64,000 nucleotides of DNA from Enterovirga aerilata (GTDB taxonomy: Bacteria > Pseudomonadota > Alphaproteobacteria > Rhizobiales > Beijerinckiaceae): contig NZ_JABEPP010000002.1 in the NCBI RefSeq assembly GCF_013044135.1, positions 248,001-312,000 on the forward strand, written 5' to 3'. Every line of letters starts with the position of its first letter. The first letter of the stretch is position 1. Below are positions 37,052 through 46,142 of the stretch, piece by piece. Below the pieces are notes generated by a model, which saw nothing but the letters and a program-made list of their open reading frames with translations, was not told the origin of the DNA and did not search any database. Both the position numbers and the translations under genes were made by a program.

Positions 37052-39169
37052 TCACCCTGCGCGAAGCAGCCGTATCCCGGCGTCGCGGTCGAACAGGTAG
37101 AGCAGGAGCCGCAGGGCGCGGCCGCGTTCGCTCGTCAGCTCGCAGTCACGTTCGACGATGAGGCGCGCGTCGTCGCGGGCGGCAGCGAGCAGGTCGGCAT
37201 CGATGTCGAGCCGTGCCATCTTGAACGCCGCCATTCCGGACTGGCGGGCGCCGAGGAGTTCGCCCTCGCCCCGGAGCCGCAGATCCTCCTCGGCGATCTC
37301 GAACCCGTTCTCGGTCCGGCGCATCGTCTCGAGCCGCGCCTTTGCGGTCTCGCCGAGCGGTCCCTTGTAGAGGAGCAGGCAGGTCGAGGCCTTGTCTCCC
37401 CGCCCGATCCGGCCGCGGAGCTGATGGAGCTGGGCGAGACCGAAGCGCTCCGCATGCTCGATCACCATCACGGTCGCGGCGGAGACGTCCACGCCCACCT
37501 CGATGACGGTCGTCGAGACCAGAACCTGGATGTCGCCGCGCTGGAACCGCTCCATGGCGGCGTCCTTCTCCGGCCCCTTCATGCGGCCGTGGACGAGCCC
37601 CACGCGGTCCGGGCCGAGAATCTCCGCCAGCTCGGCATGACGTTCCTCGGCGGCCGCGAGGTCGACCGCTTCCGATTCGGCGACGAGCGGACAGACCCAG
37701 TAGACCCGGTCGCCCGCCGCGAGAGCGCGGGCGATGGCGTCCGTCACCTGCTCGATGCGCTCGATCGAGACCAGCCGCGTATCGATCGGTTGGCGTCCGG
37801 GCGGCTTCTCGTCCAGAACCGAGATGTCCATGTCGCCGAAGGAGGTGAGAGCCAGCGTGCGCGGGATCGGGGTCGCGGTCATGACGAGCACGTCCACGGC
37901 CTCGCCCTTGCGGCCGAGCGTCAGGCGCTGGTGCACGCCGAAGCGGTGCTGCTCGTCGATCACGGCGAGTCCGAGATCGCGGAATGCCACCTCCTCCTGC
38001 ATCAGGGCGTGCGTCCCGACCGCGATATCGATGTCTCCGGCCGCGAGCGCGGCGAGGCTGCGGCGGCGCTCGGCCGGCCGGTCGCGCCCGGTGACGACCG
38101 CGACGCGCAGCCCGGTCGGGTCCGCCAGCGCGGCGATGCGTTCGGCATGCTGGCGGGCGAGAATTTCGGTGGGCGCCACCAGCGCCGCTTGCCGGCCGGC
38201 TTCGACCGCGCTCGCCATGGCGAGGAGCGCGACCAGCGTCTTCCCCGACCCGACATCGCCCTGCAGGAGGCGCAGCATCCGCGTCTCGGCCACGAGGTCC
38301 TGCCGGATCTCCTCCACGGCCCGCCGCTGAGCGCCGGTGAGCGGGAAGGGGAGAGTCTCGACGATGCGGCGGACGAGAGAGCCGTCCCCGGCATTCACGC
38401 GCCCGGCGCTCCGGCGCATGGGGCTTCGCACGAGTGCCAGCGCGAGCTGGGTCGCGAGCAGCTCGTCATAGGCGAGGCGGCGTCGCGCCGGATCCGGCGC
38501 TGAATCGTCGCCCTGCGGCTGCTCGGAGGGACGATGCGCGGCCGCCAGCGCTTCCCCGAAGGCGGGGAATCCGTTTCGCTCCCGCCAAGCCGTATCCTGC
38601 CATTCCGGCAGATCGGGAACTCTCTTCAGCGCCGCCCCAACATACCGCCCGATGAGCCGGGACGACACGCCTTCCGTAAGCCCGTAGACGGGTTCGGAGC
38701 TCGGTGCTTCCGCGGCCTGCCGCTCGTCCATGATCCGCGCCGGATGGACCATCTGCCGGTGCCCGTCCCAGAGCTCGATCGTGCCGGACACCAGCCGGCG
38801 CGCGCCGAGCGGCAGCATCTGTTCGATGCGCACCCGCGGCAGGTTGAAGAAGACGAGCGTGACGTCGCCGGTCTCGTCCTCCACCAGCACCCTGTACGGC
38901 GCCCTCGCACGCGCATAGGGCGAGGGCCGGTGCGCCGCGACCTTGACGGCGAGCGTCACGGGCTCGCCGATCGGGGCGTCCCTCACCGATCCGAGGGAAC
39001 CTCGGGATACGGCGCCACTCGGCAGGTGGAACAGCAGGTCGAGGATGCGCGCGGTCTGGCCGTGCTCGCCGAGGAGACGGTCGAGCGCCGACGCGATCCT
39101 CGGTCCGACGCCGGGGAGCGACGAGACGGGAGCGAAGAGTGGATCGAGGAGCGACGGCCTGAGCGACAT
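37052..39169 (-). CDS. recG: ATP-dependent DNA helicase RecG
   Basis: Branched-DNA helicase that regresses stalled replication forks and processes Holliday junctions; 705 residues. It has an N-terminal wedge/OB domain ('GEPVTLAVKVAAHRPSPYARA' region), then SF2 motifs: 'LLQGDVGSGKTLVALLAM' (Walker A), 'VIDEQHRFGVHQR' (DEQH box), 'LVMTATPIPRTLALT' and 'VSTTVIEVGVDVSAATVMVIE', ending with 'HQLRGRIGRGDKAS'. The start 'MSLRPSLLDPLFAPVSSLPGVG' matches homologues; the longer frame adds 11 residues. It diverges from sdhE across 51 bp. Confidence 0.95.
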   Translation of the reverse strand: MSLRPSLLDPLFAPVSSLPGVGPRIASALDRLLGEHGQTARILDLLFHLPSGAVSRGSLGSVRDAPIGEPVTLAVKVAAHRPSPYARARAPYRVLVEDETGDVTLVFFNLPRVRIEQMLPLGARRLVSGTIELWDGHRQMVHPARIMDERQAAEAPSSEPVYGLTEGVSSRLIGRYVGAALKRVPDLPEWQDTAWRERNGFPAFGEALAAAHRPSEQPQGDDSAPDPARRRLAYDELLATQLALALVRSPMRRSAGRVNAGDGSLVRRIVETLPFPLTGAQRRAVEEIRQDLVAETRMLRLLQGDVGSGKTLVALLAMASAVEAGRQAALVAPTEILARQHAERIAALADPTGLRVAVVTGRDRPAERRRSLAALAAGDIDIAVGTHALMQEEVAFRDLGLAVIDEQHRFGVHQRLTLGRKGEAVDVLVMTATPIPRTLALTSFGDMDISVLDEKPPGRQPIDTRLVSIERIEQVTDAIARALAAGDRVYWVCPLVAESEAVDLAAAEERHAELAEILGPDRVGLVHGRMKGPEKDAAMERFQRGDIQVLVSTTVIEVGVDVSAATVMVIEHAERFGLAQLHQLRGRIGRGDKASTCLLLYKGPLGETAKARLETMRRTENGFEIAEEDLRLRGEGELLGARQSGMAAFKMARLDIDADLLAAARDDARLIVERDCELTSERGRALRLLLYLFDRDAGIRLLRAG

Positions 39170-39220
39170 CTTGAGCGGAGGCCCTGGCACGCCCGGGCTC
39201 ACCCGCTATATAGCCCTCCG

Positions 39221-39541
39221 ATGGCCCAATCGCATTCAGGACCGGGCGCCGCGGTGGCCGCGCCGGCGGATTCCGCCGGCGCGCTCGATCCGCGGCGCAA
39301 GCGCGCGCTGTTCCGCGCCTGGCATCGCGGCACCCGCGAGATGGACCTGATCATGGGCCGCTACGCCGACCGCGCGATCGGGACGATGTCGGACCAGGAG
39401 CTCGCGGCTTTCGAGCAGCTTCTCGACCTGCCCGAGGCCGACGTGTTCGGCTGGGTGAGCGGCACGAACGAGCCTCCGGCTGGGATCGATCCCGGCCTCA
39501 TCGCCCGCCTCGGCGAGTTCCGGGGCTTCGACCAGCACTGA
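39221..39541 (+). CDS. sdhE: Succinate dehydrogenase assembly factor 2 family protein (SdhE/CptB)
   Basis: Small protein of 106 residues that promotes covalent FAD attachment to the SdhA flavoprotein. The hallmark R-G-x-x-E motif is present in 'FRAWHRGTREMDLIMGRYAD', and 'FEQLLDLPEADVFGWV' is the conserved second half. The first 25 residues are an Ala/Gly-rich extension. ATG start. The recG-sdhE-mfd order is typical of Hyphomicrobiales; sdh genes themselves are not in the window. Confidence 0.92.
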   Translation: MAQSHSGPGAAVAAPADSAGALDPRRKRALFRAWHRGTREMDLIMGRYADRAIGTMSDQELAAFEQLLDLPEADVFGWVSGTNEPPAGIDPGLIARLGEFRGFDQH

Positions 39542-39567
39542 CCGCGCCCTCAGCGCGAACCGATCCG

Positions 39568-42500
39568 ATGGCCAAGACCAAAGCCTCCCTCGCGGGCCCG
39601 CTCGCCCGCGCCCTCGATCTCCTGAAGAGCGGCGACAGCCTGACGCTCGCGAGCGTGCCGGACGGATTCGATGCGCTCGTCGTCGCGGATCTCGCCCGCG
39701 GGCTCGCCCGCGATGCCGAGGGCCCGGCCGTGCTTCTGCACGTCGCCCGCGACGGGCAGCGCCGGCAGACCTTCGAGAACGCGCTCCGGTTCATCGCGCC
39801 CGAGATCGAGGTGCTCGCCTTCCCGGCCTGGGATTGCCAGCCCTATGACCGCGTCTCGCCGACATCGGGCATCACCGCCCAGCGCATGACGGCGCTTGCC
39901 CGCCTTGCCCGCTCACGCAGTTCGGAGGAGCGGCCGCGCATCCTCTCCACGACCGTGAATGCGCTGGTGCAGCGCGTGCCGCCGCGCGCGCGGATCGGCG
40001 CGGAAACCTTCTCGGCCGCGCCCGGCAACGTGGTGAAGACGGACGCCCTCGTCGCCTGGCTCGAGACCAACGGCTTCACCCGGACCGGGACGGTCCGCGA
40101 GGCGGGCGAATATGCCGTCCGGGGCGGCATCGTCGACCTCTATGCGCCGGGCCTGCCGGCTCCGGTGCGGCTCGACTTCTTCGGCGACACTCTCGAATCG
40201 ATCCGGTCCTTCGATCCGGAGACGCAGCGCTCCGTGGGGCAGATGCGCTCGCTCGACCTTGTGCCGATGAGCGAGATCCAGCTCACGACCGAGTCGATCC
40301 GCCGCTTCCGCCAGGCCTATGTGGCCGCCTTCGGCGCGACGAGGCGCGACGACCGCCTCTACGAGGCGGTGAGCGAGGGGCGGCGCTATCCCGGCATGGA
40401 GCACTGGCTCCCGCTCTTCCACGAGCGGATGGACACGCTCCTCGACTATGTCCCCGACGTGCCGGTGATCTTCGACCCGCTCGTCGAGGATGCGGCGGGC
40501 GAGCGCCTGGCGCAGGTCAAGGACTACTTCGACGCGCGGGTCTCCTCTGCCTCGGCTGCGGAGGCCTCCGCTGTGCCATACCGGCCGCTGAAGCCCGAGG
40601 CGCTCTATCTTGCGCCAGATGAGTGGGCGAAGCGCGTGGCCGAGCTGCCGCTCGCCAGGCTCACGCCTTTCGCTCAGCCTTCCTCCGATGGACGCCCGGT
40701 GGTCGATGCCGGCGCGCGGCGGGGCCGCGACTTCATCGCGGAGCGGACCGACCCGAACGTGAACGTCTTTCAGGCCGCCGTCGACCATATCCGCGCGCTG
40801 AAGGGCCAGGGCAAGCGCGTGCTGGTCGGCGCGTGGTCGGAGGGCTCGCGCGAGCGCCTCTGCCACGTGCTGGAGGATCACGGCCTGTCGGAGACGAAGC
40901 CGGCGGCCCGCTTCACCGACGCGATCGCGCTGCCCAAGGGCGATGTCGGCGTGGTGGTCTGGGGCTTCGAAGCCGGGTTCGAGACGCCGGATCTCGCCGT
41001 CATCGGCGAACAGGACATCCTGGGCGACCGGCTGGTCCGCCCGAAGCGCGCCTCCAAACGCCCGCAGGATTTTCTGGCGGAGGTCACGGCCCTCACGCCC
41101 GGCGATCTGGTGGTGCATGTCGACCACGGCATCGGCCGCTTCGAGGGCTTGAAGACGATCACGGCCGCCGGCGCACCGCACGACTGCCTCGACCTGCAAT
41201 ATGCCGGCGACGCCCGGCTCTACCTGCCCGTCGAGAACATCGAGCTTCTGTCGCGCTACGGTTCGGAGGAGACGGAAGTCCAGCTCGATCGGCTGGGCGG
41301 CGGTGCCTGGCAGGCCCGCAAGGCGAAGATGAAGAGCCGCATCCGCGAGATGGCGGCTCAGCTCATGAAGGTGGCGGCGGCGCGGTTCCTCAAGGAAGCG
41401 CCGAAGGTCTCCCCGCCCGAGGGGCTCTACGACGAGTTCGCGGCCCGCTTCCCGTACGAGGAGACGGAGGACCAGCTGAACGCGATCGAGGCCGTCATGA
41501 GCGACCTCGCTTCCGGCCGGCCCATGGACCGGCTCATCTGCGGCGATGTGGGATTCGGCAAGACGGAGGTGGCTTTGCGCGCGGCCTTCGCGGTCGCGAT
41601 GTCCGGCCGCCAGGTGGCCGTGGTGGTGCCGACCACGCTGCTCGCGCGCCAGCACTACAAGACCTTCGCCGAGCGCTTCCGGGGCTTGCCAGTGAATGTC
41701 GCCCAGGCGTCTCGCTTCGTGCCCGCTTCCGAGCTCAAGGCCGTGAAGGCTGGCCTGGCGGACGGTAGCGTCGACATCGTGGTCGGCACCCACGCCCTGC
41801 TCGGGAAAGCGACCAAGTTCAAGGAGCTGGGCCTCATCGTCGTGGACGAGGAGCAGCACTTTGGCGTCTCCCACAAGGAGCGGCTGAAGGAGCTGCGCGC
41901 AGAGGTTCATGTGCTGACGCTCTCCGCCACCCCCATCCCGCGGACGCTCCAGCTCGCGCTCACCGGCGTCCGCGAGCTGTCCATCATCGCGACGCCCCCC
42001 GTCGACCGGCTCGCGGTGCGGACCTTCGTCATGCCCTTCGATCCGCTCGCGGTCCGCGAGGCGCTGCTGCGCGAGCGCTACCGCGGCGGGCAGGCCTTCT
42101 ATGTCGTGCCGCGCATCCAGGATCTGGACGAGGTTCGCGAGTTCCTCGCACGCGAGGTCCCGGAGGCGAAGGTCGCGGTGGCGCACGGCCAGATGGCGGC
42201 GGGCCAGCTCGAGGACGTCATGACGGCCTTCTACGACGGCCAGTACGACGTCCTCCTCTCCACGACGATCGTGGAATCCGGGTTGGACATTCCGAGCGCC
42301 AACACGCTCATCGTGCACCGGGCCGACATGTTCGGGCTCGCCCAGCTCTATCAGCTTCGCGGCAGGGTAGGGCGCTCGAAGACGCGGGCCTATGCCCTCT
42401 TCACCACGCCGGCGAACCGGACCCTGACGGTCCAGGCCGAACGCCGGCTCAAGGTGCTGCAGTCGCTGGACACGCTCGGCGCCGGCTTCCAGCTCGCCTC

Positions 42501-43209
42501 CCACGACCTGGACATCCGGGGTGCGGGCAACCTCCTCGGAGAGGAGCAGTCCGGCCACATCAAGGAGGTCGGCTACGAACTCTATCAGCAGATGCTGGAG
42601 GATGCCGTCGCGGCCCTGAAGGCCGGCGTGGCCGACGAGGACGAGGTGGAGGAGCAATGGTCCCCGACCATCGCGATCGGCGCCCCCGTCATGATCCCCG
42701 AGACCTATGTCTCCGATCTCCAGCTTCGGCTTGCCCTCTACCGCCGGCTCGCCACCTTCGAAACCGAAGAGGAACTCGCAGCTTTCCGGGCCGAGCTCGT
42801 GGACCGCTTTGGCCCGATCCCGCCGGAGATCGATCAGCTGCTCGCCGTGATGGCGATCAAGGTCCTGTGCCGGCGCGCGAATATCGACAAGGTCGAGGCC
42901 GGCCCGAAGGGCATCATCGTGTCCTTCCGCGACAATGCCTTCGCGAACCCGGCCGGGCTCGTGAAATATGTCGGCGAACAGGGCTCCTTCGCGAAGGTCC
43001 GGCCCGACATGAAGGTCGTGTTCCTGCGCGAGGCGGACGATATCGGCCGCCGGCTCAAGACGACGAACCGGATCGTCAAGGAGCTCCTGGCGGTGGCGGA
43101 CGGGAAGTCGATCTCGGCCCTGGTCCCCGCGCCGAAACCGGCGCCCGCGCCTCCGAAGGCGGTCGCGGCGGCCCGGAAGCAGGCTTACCTGCCGCGCGGA
43201 CGCCGCTGA
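39568..43209 (+). CDS. mfd: Transcription-repair coupling factor Mfd
   Basis: Large translocase of 1213 residues that removes RNA polymerase stalled at lesions and recruits UvrA. The N-terminal UvrB-like module ('FPAWDCQPYDRVSPTSGITAQR' region) is followed by the CarD-like RNA-polymerase-binding domain 'PGDLVVHVDHGIGRFEGL'. SF2 motor motifs are 'GDVGFGKTEVALRAAF' (Walker A, residues 659-666), 'DEEQHFGVSHKERLK' (760-764) and 'LTLSATPIPRTLQ', with 'HQLRGRVGRS'-type motif VI ('YQLRGRVGRSKTRAYA'). The C-terminal TRCF domain ends with a Pro/Ala/Lys-rich tail. 26 bp after sdhE. Confidence 0.97.
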   Translation: MAKTKASLAGPLARALDLLKSGDSLTLASVPDGFDALVVADLARGLARDAEGPAVLLHVARDGQRRQTFENALRFIAPEIEVLAFPAWDCQPYDRVSPTSGITAQRMTALARLARSRSSEERPRILSTTVNALVQRVPPRARIGAETFSAAPGNVVKTDALVAWLETNGFTRTGTVREAGEYAVRGGIVDLYAPGLPAPVRLDFFGDTLESIRSFDPETQRSVGQMRSLDLVPMSEIQLTTESIRRFRQAYVAAFGATRRDDRLYEAVSEGRRYPGMEHWLPLFHERMDTLLDYVPDVPVIFDPLVEDAAGERLAQVKDYFDARVSSASAAEASAVPYRPLKPEALYLAPDEWAKRVAELPLARLTPFAQPSSDGRPVVDAGARRGRDFIAERTDPNVNVFQAAVDHIRALKGQGKRVLVGAWSEGSRERLCHVLEDHGLSETKPAARFTDAIALPKGDVGVVVWGFEAGFETPDLAVIGEQDILGDRLVRPKRASKRPQDFLAEVTALTPGDLVVHVDHGIGRFEGLKTITAAGAPHDCLDLQYAGDARLYLPVENIELLSRYGSEETEVQLDRLGGGAWQARKAKMKSRIREMAAQLMKVAAARFLKEAPKVSPPEGLYDEFAARFPYEETEDQLNAIEAVMSDLASGRPMDRLICGDVGFGKTEVALRAAFAVAMSGRQVAVVVPTTLLARQHYKTFAERFRGLPVNVAQASRFVPASELKAVKAGLADGSVDIVVGTHALLGKATKFKELGLIVVDEEQHFGVSHKERLKELRAEVHVLTLSATPIPRTLQLALTGVRELSIIATPPVDRLAVRTFVMPFDPLAVREALLRERYRGGQAFYVVPRIQDLDEVREFLAREVPEAKVAVAHGQMAAGQLEDVMTAFYDGQYDVLLSTTIVESGLDIPSANTLIVHRADMFGLAQLYQLRGRVGRSKTRAYALFTTPANRTLTVQAERRLKVLQSLDTLGAGFQLASHDLDIRGAGNLLGEEQSGHIKEVGYELYQQMLEDAVAALKAGVADEDEVEEQWSPTIAIGAPVMIPETYVSDLQLRLALYRRLATFETEEELAAFRAELVDRFGPIPPEIDQLLAVMAIKVLCRRANIDKVEAGPKGIIVSFRDNAFANPAGLVKYVGEQGSFAKVRPDMKVVFLREADDIGRRLKTTNRIVKELLAVADGKSISALVPAPKPAPAPPKAVAAARKQAYLPRGRR

Positions 43210-43238
43210 GCGGCAAGTCGGCTTCCGGCGAAGGGTGG

Positions 43239-43592
43239 TCAGGCGGTCGCGAGCGCCTCGGCGCTGAACTCGCCGCGCAGCAGCGCGGAGACACCGCCAC
43301 TCTGCAGCATGCGGGCCCGGTCCCAGACGAAGACGGGGGCGCCGGCCGGCCCTTGCGCGATCCGAAGGCGGTCGGCGAGGGCGAGGATCTCCCGAGAACT
43401 CGCGTCCCCGGACTTCTGCGGCATCTTCAGGAAGATGGCCGAGGGCTGCGGCAGGACCTGCAGAACATCGTCTGCGGCCTCGAAGGAGGTGGTGACGCTG
43501 GAAAAGCCGAGCTCGGCGAGCTCCGCGGCGAGAGGGTCGACCTCGTCGCGTTCGCCGTTGTCGACCACCAGAACCTTCTGCAGATCGTTCAT
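43239..43592 (-). CDS. Receiver-like protein lacking the phospho-acceptor Asp
   Basis: Protein of 117 residues that reads like a single receiver domain: 'KVLVVDNGERDEVDPLAAEL' (beta1 and an acidic pocket residue) and 'LGFSSVTTSFEAADDVLQVL' (beta2/alpha2). Where a receiver normally has the phosphorylated Asp before the Met-Pro ('L-D-x-x-M-P'), it has 'SAIFLKMP', with no Asp. The C-terminal half ('APVFVWDRARMLQSGG') is not typical. It could be a phosphorylation-independent adaptor. It lies 67 bp downstream of the AMP-binding-like gene on the same strand. The assignment to the receiver fold is a reading, not a search result. Confidence 0.6.
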   Translation of the reverse strand: MNDLQKVLVVDNGERDEVDPLAAELAELGFSSVTTSFEAADDVLQVLPQPSAIFLKMPQKSGDASSREILALADRLRIAQGPAGAPVFVWDRARMLQSGGVSALLRGEFSAEALATA

Positions 43593-43659
43593 GCCGCCCG
43601 CACCGAGTTACGCCGCAGCGCAACAACTCAGGAGCATGACAATGGTTTCACCCCTCCGG

Positions 43660-44922
43660 TCAAGCTATCCGGACGATCACACCGCCGTTTCGTTCGATTC
43701 CGAGCCCTGAGGGCTGCCAGTCGAGGCTGTCCGCCTTCGTGTGGTCGGGCCGTGCGAGCGCTGGACCGCGCAGGCAGATCTCGTCCCCGGGGCCGAGCCG
43801 GACCTCCACCAGAGACCCTGTGACCCCGCCTTCTGCACCGCACAAAGCCTGAAAGGAGATCTCGCCGGGCCGGCTGCGCGCGGACGACAGGAGTGCGAGC
43901 TCCGTGCAGCAGACCACGTCGACGATCCGACCCGCCGCTCCCGGCCGAGCCTCGAGCTGGACCGGGGGCTCGTGGACGAGAATGATCGATCTGAGCTCCG
44001 CGCCCGGATCGATCTCCGGCAGGGCAGGCTCCATCCAGGCCGGCGCCACCAGATGCGTGGGCTCGGGCGCCGCGAGGGCTTCGGCGAGCCTGGCCGGGTC
44101 GAACGCGCAATGCGCCTCGAGCGCAGCCCCGGCGATGAGGGCCGCGACCGGCCCCGTCGCCAAGCCCTTCAGATCGTCCGGAGGCAGGAGGCTGAGAAGG
44201 CGTTCGCCGGGACGCAGCCTGGCCGCGGCGACGATCGGCGCCGCAGCTGCGATGAGGGACCTGTAGGAACGGAACAGGGCGCTTCTGCCGCCGCTGCCCC
44301 GGGCAAAGCTCACGATGCCCGCCTCGGTCTCGGCCGGCGCTTCGACCGGAGAGCACAGAGCCCGGGGCGGTCGCTGCTCCAGGAGCACGGGATCGAGATC
44401 GACCACCCCGTCCGGCACATCGGGCCCGAAGGCGAGCAGGAAACGCAGGCGGAAGAAGCCCGCAGCCACGAAGCACATCTTCTCGGCGAGCCGGTCCTGG
44501 CCGAGATGGGCCTGGGTGATGACCGCCCGCATGTCGGCCGTCTCGATCGCGTTCGACAGCTCGCCCGCGCTGGCGGTGACGTCGAGAAGGCAGGGTGTAA
44601 GCCCGGCCCGGCCGACTGCGAGAAGCGACATGGCCGCCTCCGAGCCGTTCGGAAGGCAGATCCCGACCCGGGAGGCCGGGTCGAGGCCGAGGCCGGCAAG
44701 GTAGGCAGCTAGTCGCCGCACCGCTTCTGTCGCGATCTCGCGGCTCAGCTCGAAGCTCGGCCGGCGGCACCAGATCTCGCGCCCGGGGCCGTCCCGAAAG
44801 GCCACCCTGTCCGGGCTCTCGCCCGCGGCTTCGGCGAGAAGACGGGCGAGCGCGCCGCTCGCGTCCCATTCCCCCGTTCGGTGCCGGTCGGCGGGCGGTC
44901 GCCCTGGCGCCACAATGGCCAT
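43660..44922 (-). CDS. AMP-binding (ANL) family protein, degenerate and without C-terminal domain
   Basis: Protein of 420 residues that follows the acyl-adenylate-enzyme fold: 'AGESPDRVAFRDGPG', 'YLAGLGLDPASRVGICLPNGSEAAMSLLAVGRAGLTPCLLD' region, and later 'LLSLLPPDDLKG'. The P-loop position reads 'IVSFARGSGGRSALFRSYRSL' in place of T-S-G-T-T-G-x-P-K-G, with no lysine, and the C-terminal lid domain with its catalytic lysine is absent. It is therefore unlikely to be a normal acyl-CoA ligase; a binding or scaffolding role is possible. The frame is open throughout, so it is not a decayed gene. Confidence 0.7.
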   Translation of the reverse strand: MAIVAPGRPPADRHRTGEWDASGALARLLAEAAGESPDRVAFRDGPGREIWCRRPSFELSREIATEAVRRLAAYLAGLGLDPASRVGICLPNGSEAAMSLLAVGRAGLTPCLLDVTASAGELSNAIETADMRAVITQAHLGQDRLAEKMCFVAAGFFRLRFLLAFGPDVPDGVVDLDPVLLEQRPPRALCSPVEAPAETEAGIVSFARGSGGRSALFRSYRSLIAAAAPIVAAARLRPGERLLSLLPPDDLKGLATGPVAALIAGAALEAHCAFDPARLAEALAAPEPTHLVAPAWMEPALPEIDPGAELRSIILVHEPPVQLEARPGAAGRIVDVVCCTELALLSSARSRPGEISFQALCGAEGGVTGSLVEVRLGPGDEICLRGPALARPDHTKADSLDWQPSGLGIERNGGVIVRIA

Positions 44923-45308
44923 GCGGCTCGATCAGCCCCGGTCCCTGATTCGCTTCAAGGAACAATTGCCGATCACTCGGGCTGCCGCCACCAGAGCCCG
45001 GCGGAATTCCCAGCTTTGACGCGGATTGAGCGCTTCAGCTCACGCCGTCAGCCGAGCCGAGGTCCCGTCCGTGTCGGAACGGCGGTTTCCCTCGCATTCC
45101 AAGACCGCTTCCCGGCAGGGGAACCACAAGCGGGAGCGCGGCGGCGAAGATGTGCCGCTGGCCAGGCGGGGAAAGAGCCGCTAGAGGGTCCCCCGCGCGT
45201 CATGCCCTCGCCTCATTCCGTGAGGATTGACCCGGTAGCGCGAAGCGTCGAAAGCTCCGAAGCGGCGGCGGCGGCTCCGCCCTACAATCCAAGAACGAGG
45301 AATTCGGG
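44923..45308. other. 386-bp gene-free stretch between divergent genes
   Basis: Divergent intergenic region between the AMP-binding-like gene and ialB. No supported gene, tRNA or terminator. It includes a possible -35 (TTGACC near 45226) upstream of ialB without a clear -10. The ialB ribosome site is weak ('AAGAACGAGGAATTCGGG'). Confidence 0.5.
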
Positions 45309-46100
45309 ATGTCTTTGAAGACACGTCTCGCGTGCTGTGCCAAGCCGCTGGGGCTCGCAGTTTCGATCACGACCGTTTTGGGTGGTGCGGAGGCTCTCGC
45401 GCAAGCGCAGCGGCAGCAGCGTCCGGCCGCTCCCGCCCAGAGCGCCCCGGCCCAGCCCGCGCAGCAGAACAATCAGCAGGGACAGCAGGCGCAGACGGGT
45501 CCTCTCGTCGTGCAGGTGAAGCCCGAGCCGTCCCAGGCCGAGTGGACCAAGGTCTGCGGCAAGGACCCGGGCAATCAGACCGAGATATGCTACACGACGC
45601 GCGACTTCGTGTCCGACCAGGGCCAGCCGGTTCTCGCCGCCGCGATCTACGACATCAAGTCGAATCCGCCGCAGAAGGTCGTCCGCTTCCTGATGCCGCT
45701 CGGCCTGCTGCTGCGGCCGGGCATCCGCTTCGCGGTGGACCAGGGATCGCCGATGGCCGGCACCTACACGATGTGCTTCCCGAACGGCTGCTTCGCCGAG
45801 GCGACCGGCCTCAAGGACGACGTCGTGAACTCGATGAAGAAGGGGACGACGATCAACGTCAGCGTGCAGAACCAAGTCGGCCGCGAGGTCACCTTCGCGG
45901 TCCCGCTCGCCGGCTTCGCGAAGGCCTTCGACGGCGCGCCGATCGACCCGCAGGTTCTCGCCGAGCAGCAGAAGCGGCTGCAGGAAGAGCTGGAGAAGCG
46001 GAGCGAGGAGCTGCGCAAGCGGCTGGAAGCCTCCGCAGGGCAGGGCGGCGCTCCGGCCGCGGGCGGAGCGGCTCCGGCGAGCCCGGCGCCGAAGCAGTAA
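45309..46100 (+). CDS. Invasion-associated locus B (IalB) family protein
   Basis: Exported protein of 263 residues. A signal peptide covers about residues 1-32 (ending 'GGAEALAQA'), followed by a Gln/Pro/Ala-rich spacer to about 62. The IalB domain has 'WTKVCGKDPGNQTEICYTTRDF', 'RFLMPLGLLLRPGIRFAVD' and 'MCFPNGCFAEA' with paired cysteines probably forming disulfides. A charged coiled-coil ('QQKRLQEELEKRSEELRKRLEAS' region) and an Ala/Gly/Pro tail end it. IalB is a Bartonella red-cell invasion factor, but the family is general in Hyphomicrobiales and envelope-related. A good terminator follows. Confidence 0.92.
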   Translation: MSLKTRLACCAKPLGLAVSITTVLGGAEALAQAQRQQRPAAPAQSAPAQPAQQNNQQGQQAQTGPLVVQVKPEPSQAEWTKVCGKDPGNQTEICYTTRDFVSDQGQPVLAAAIYDIKSNPPQKVVRFLMPLGLLLRPGIRFAVDQGSPMAGTYTMCFPNGCFAEATGLKDDVVNSMKKGTTINVSVQNQVGREVTFAVPLAGFAKAFDGAPIDPQVLAEQQKRLQEELEKRSEELRKRLEASAGQGGAPAAGGAAPASPAPKQ

Positions 46101-46107
46101 GACCGAA

Positions 46108-46137
46108 GGGCCGCATCTCGATGCGGCCCTTTCGTTT
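46108..46137 (+). terminator. Intrinsic terminator after the IalB gene
   Basis: GGGCCGCAT / ATGCGGCCC arms (9 bp) with a CTCG tetraloop followed by TTTCGTTT, 7 bp beyond the stop. It is also between convergent genes and may partly stop hspQ. Confidence 0.8.
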
Positions 46138-46142
46138 GTGGG

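Noticed and set aside
39913-43626. 1237-codon open frame antisense to mfd
   Set aside because: Low-complexity Arg/Ala/Asp/His/Leu composition and complete overlap with a textbook Mfd gene; typical of the third-position GC effect.
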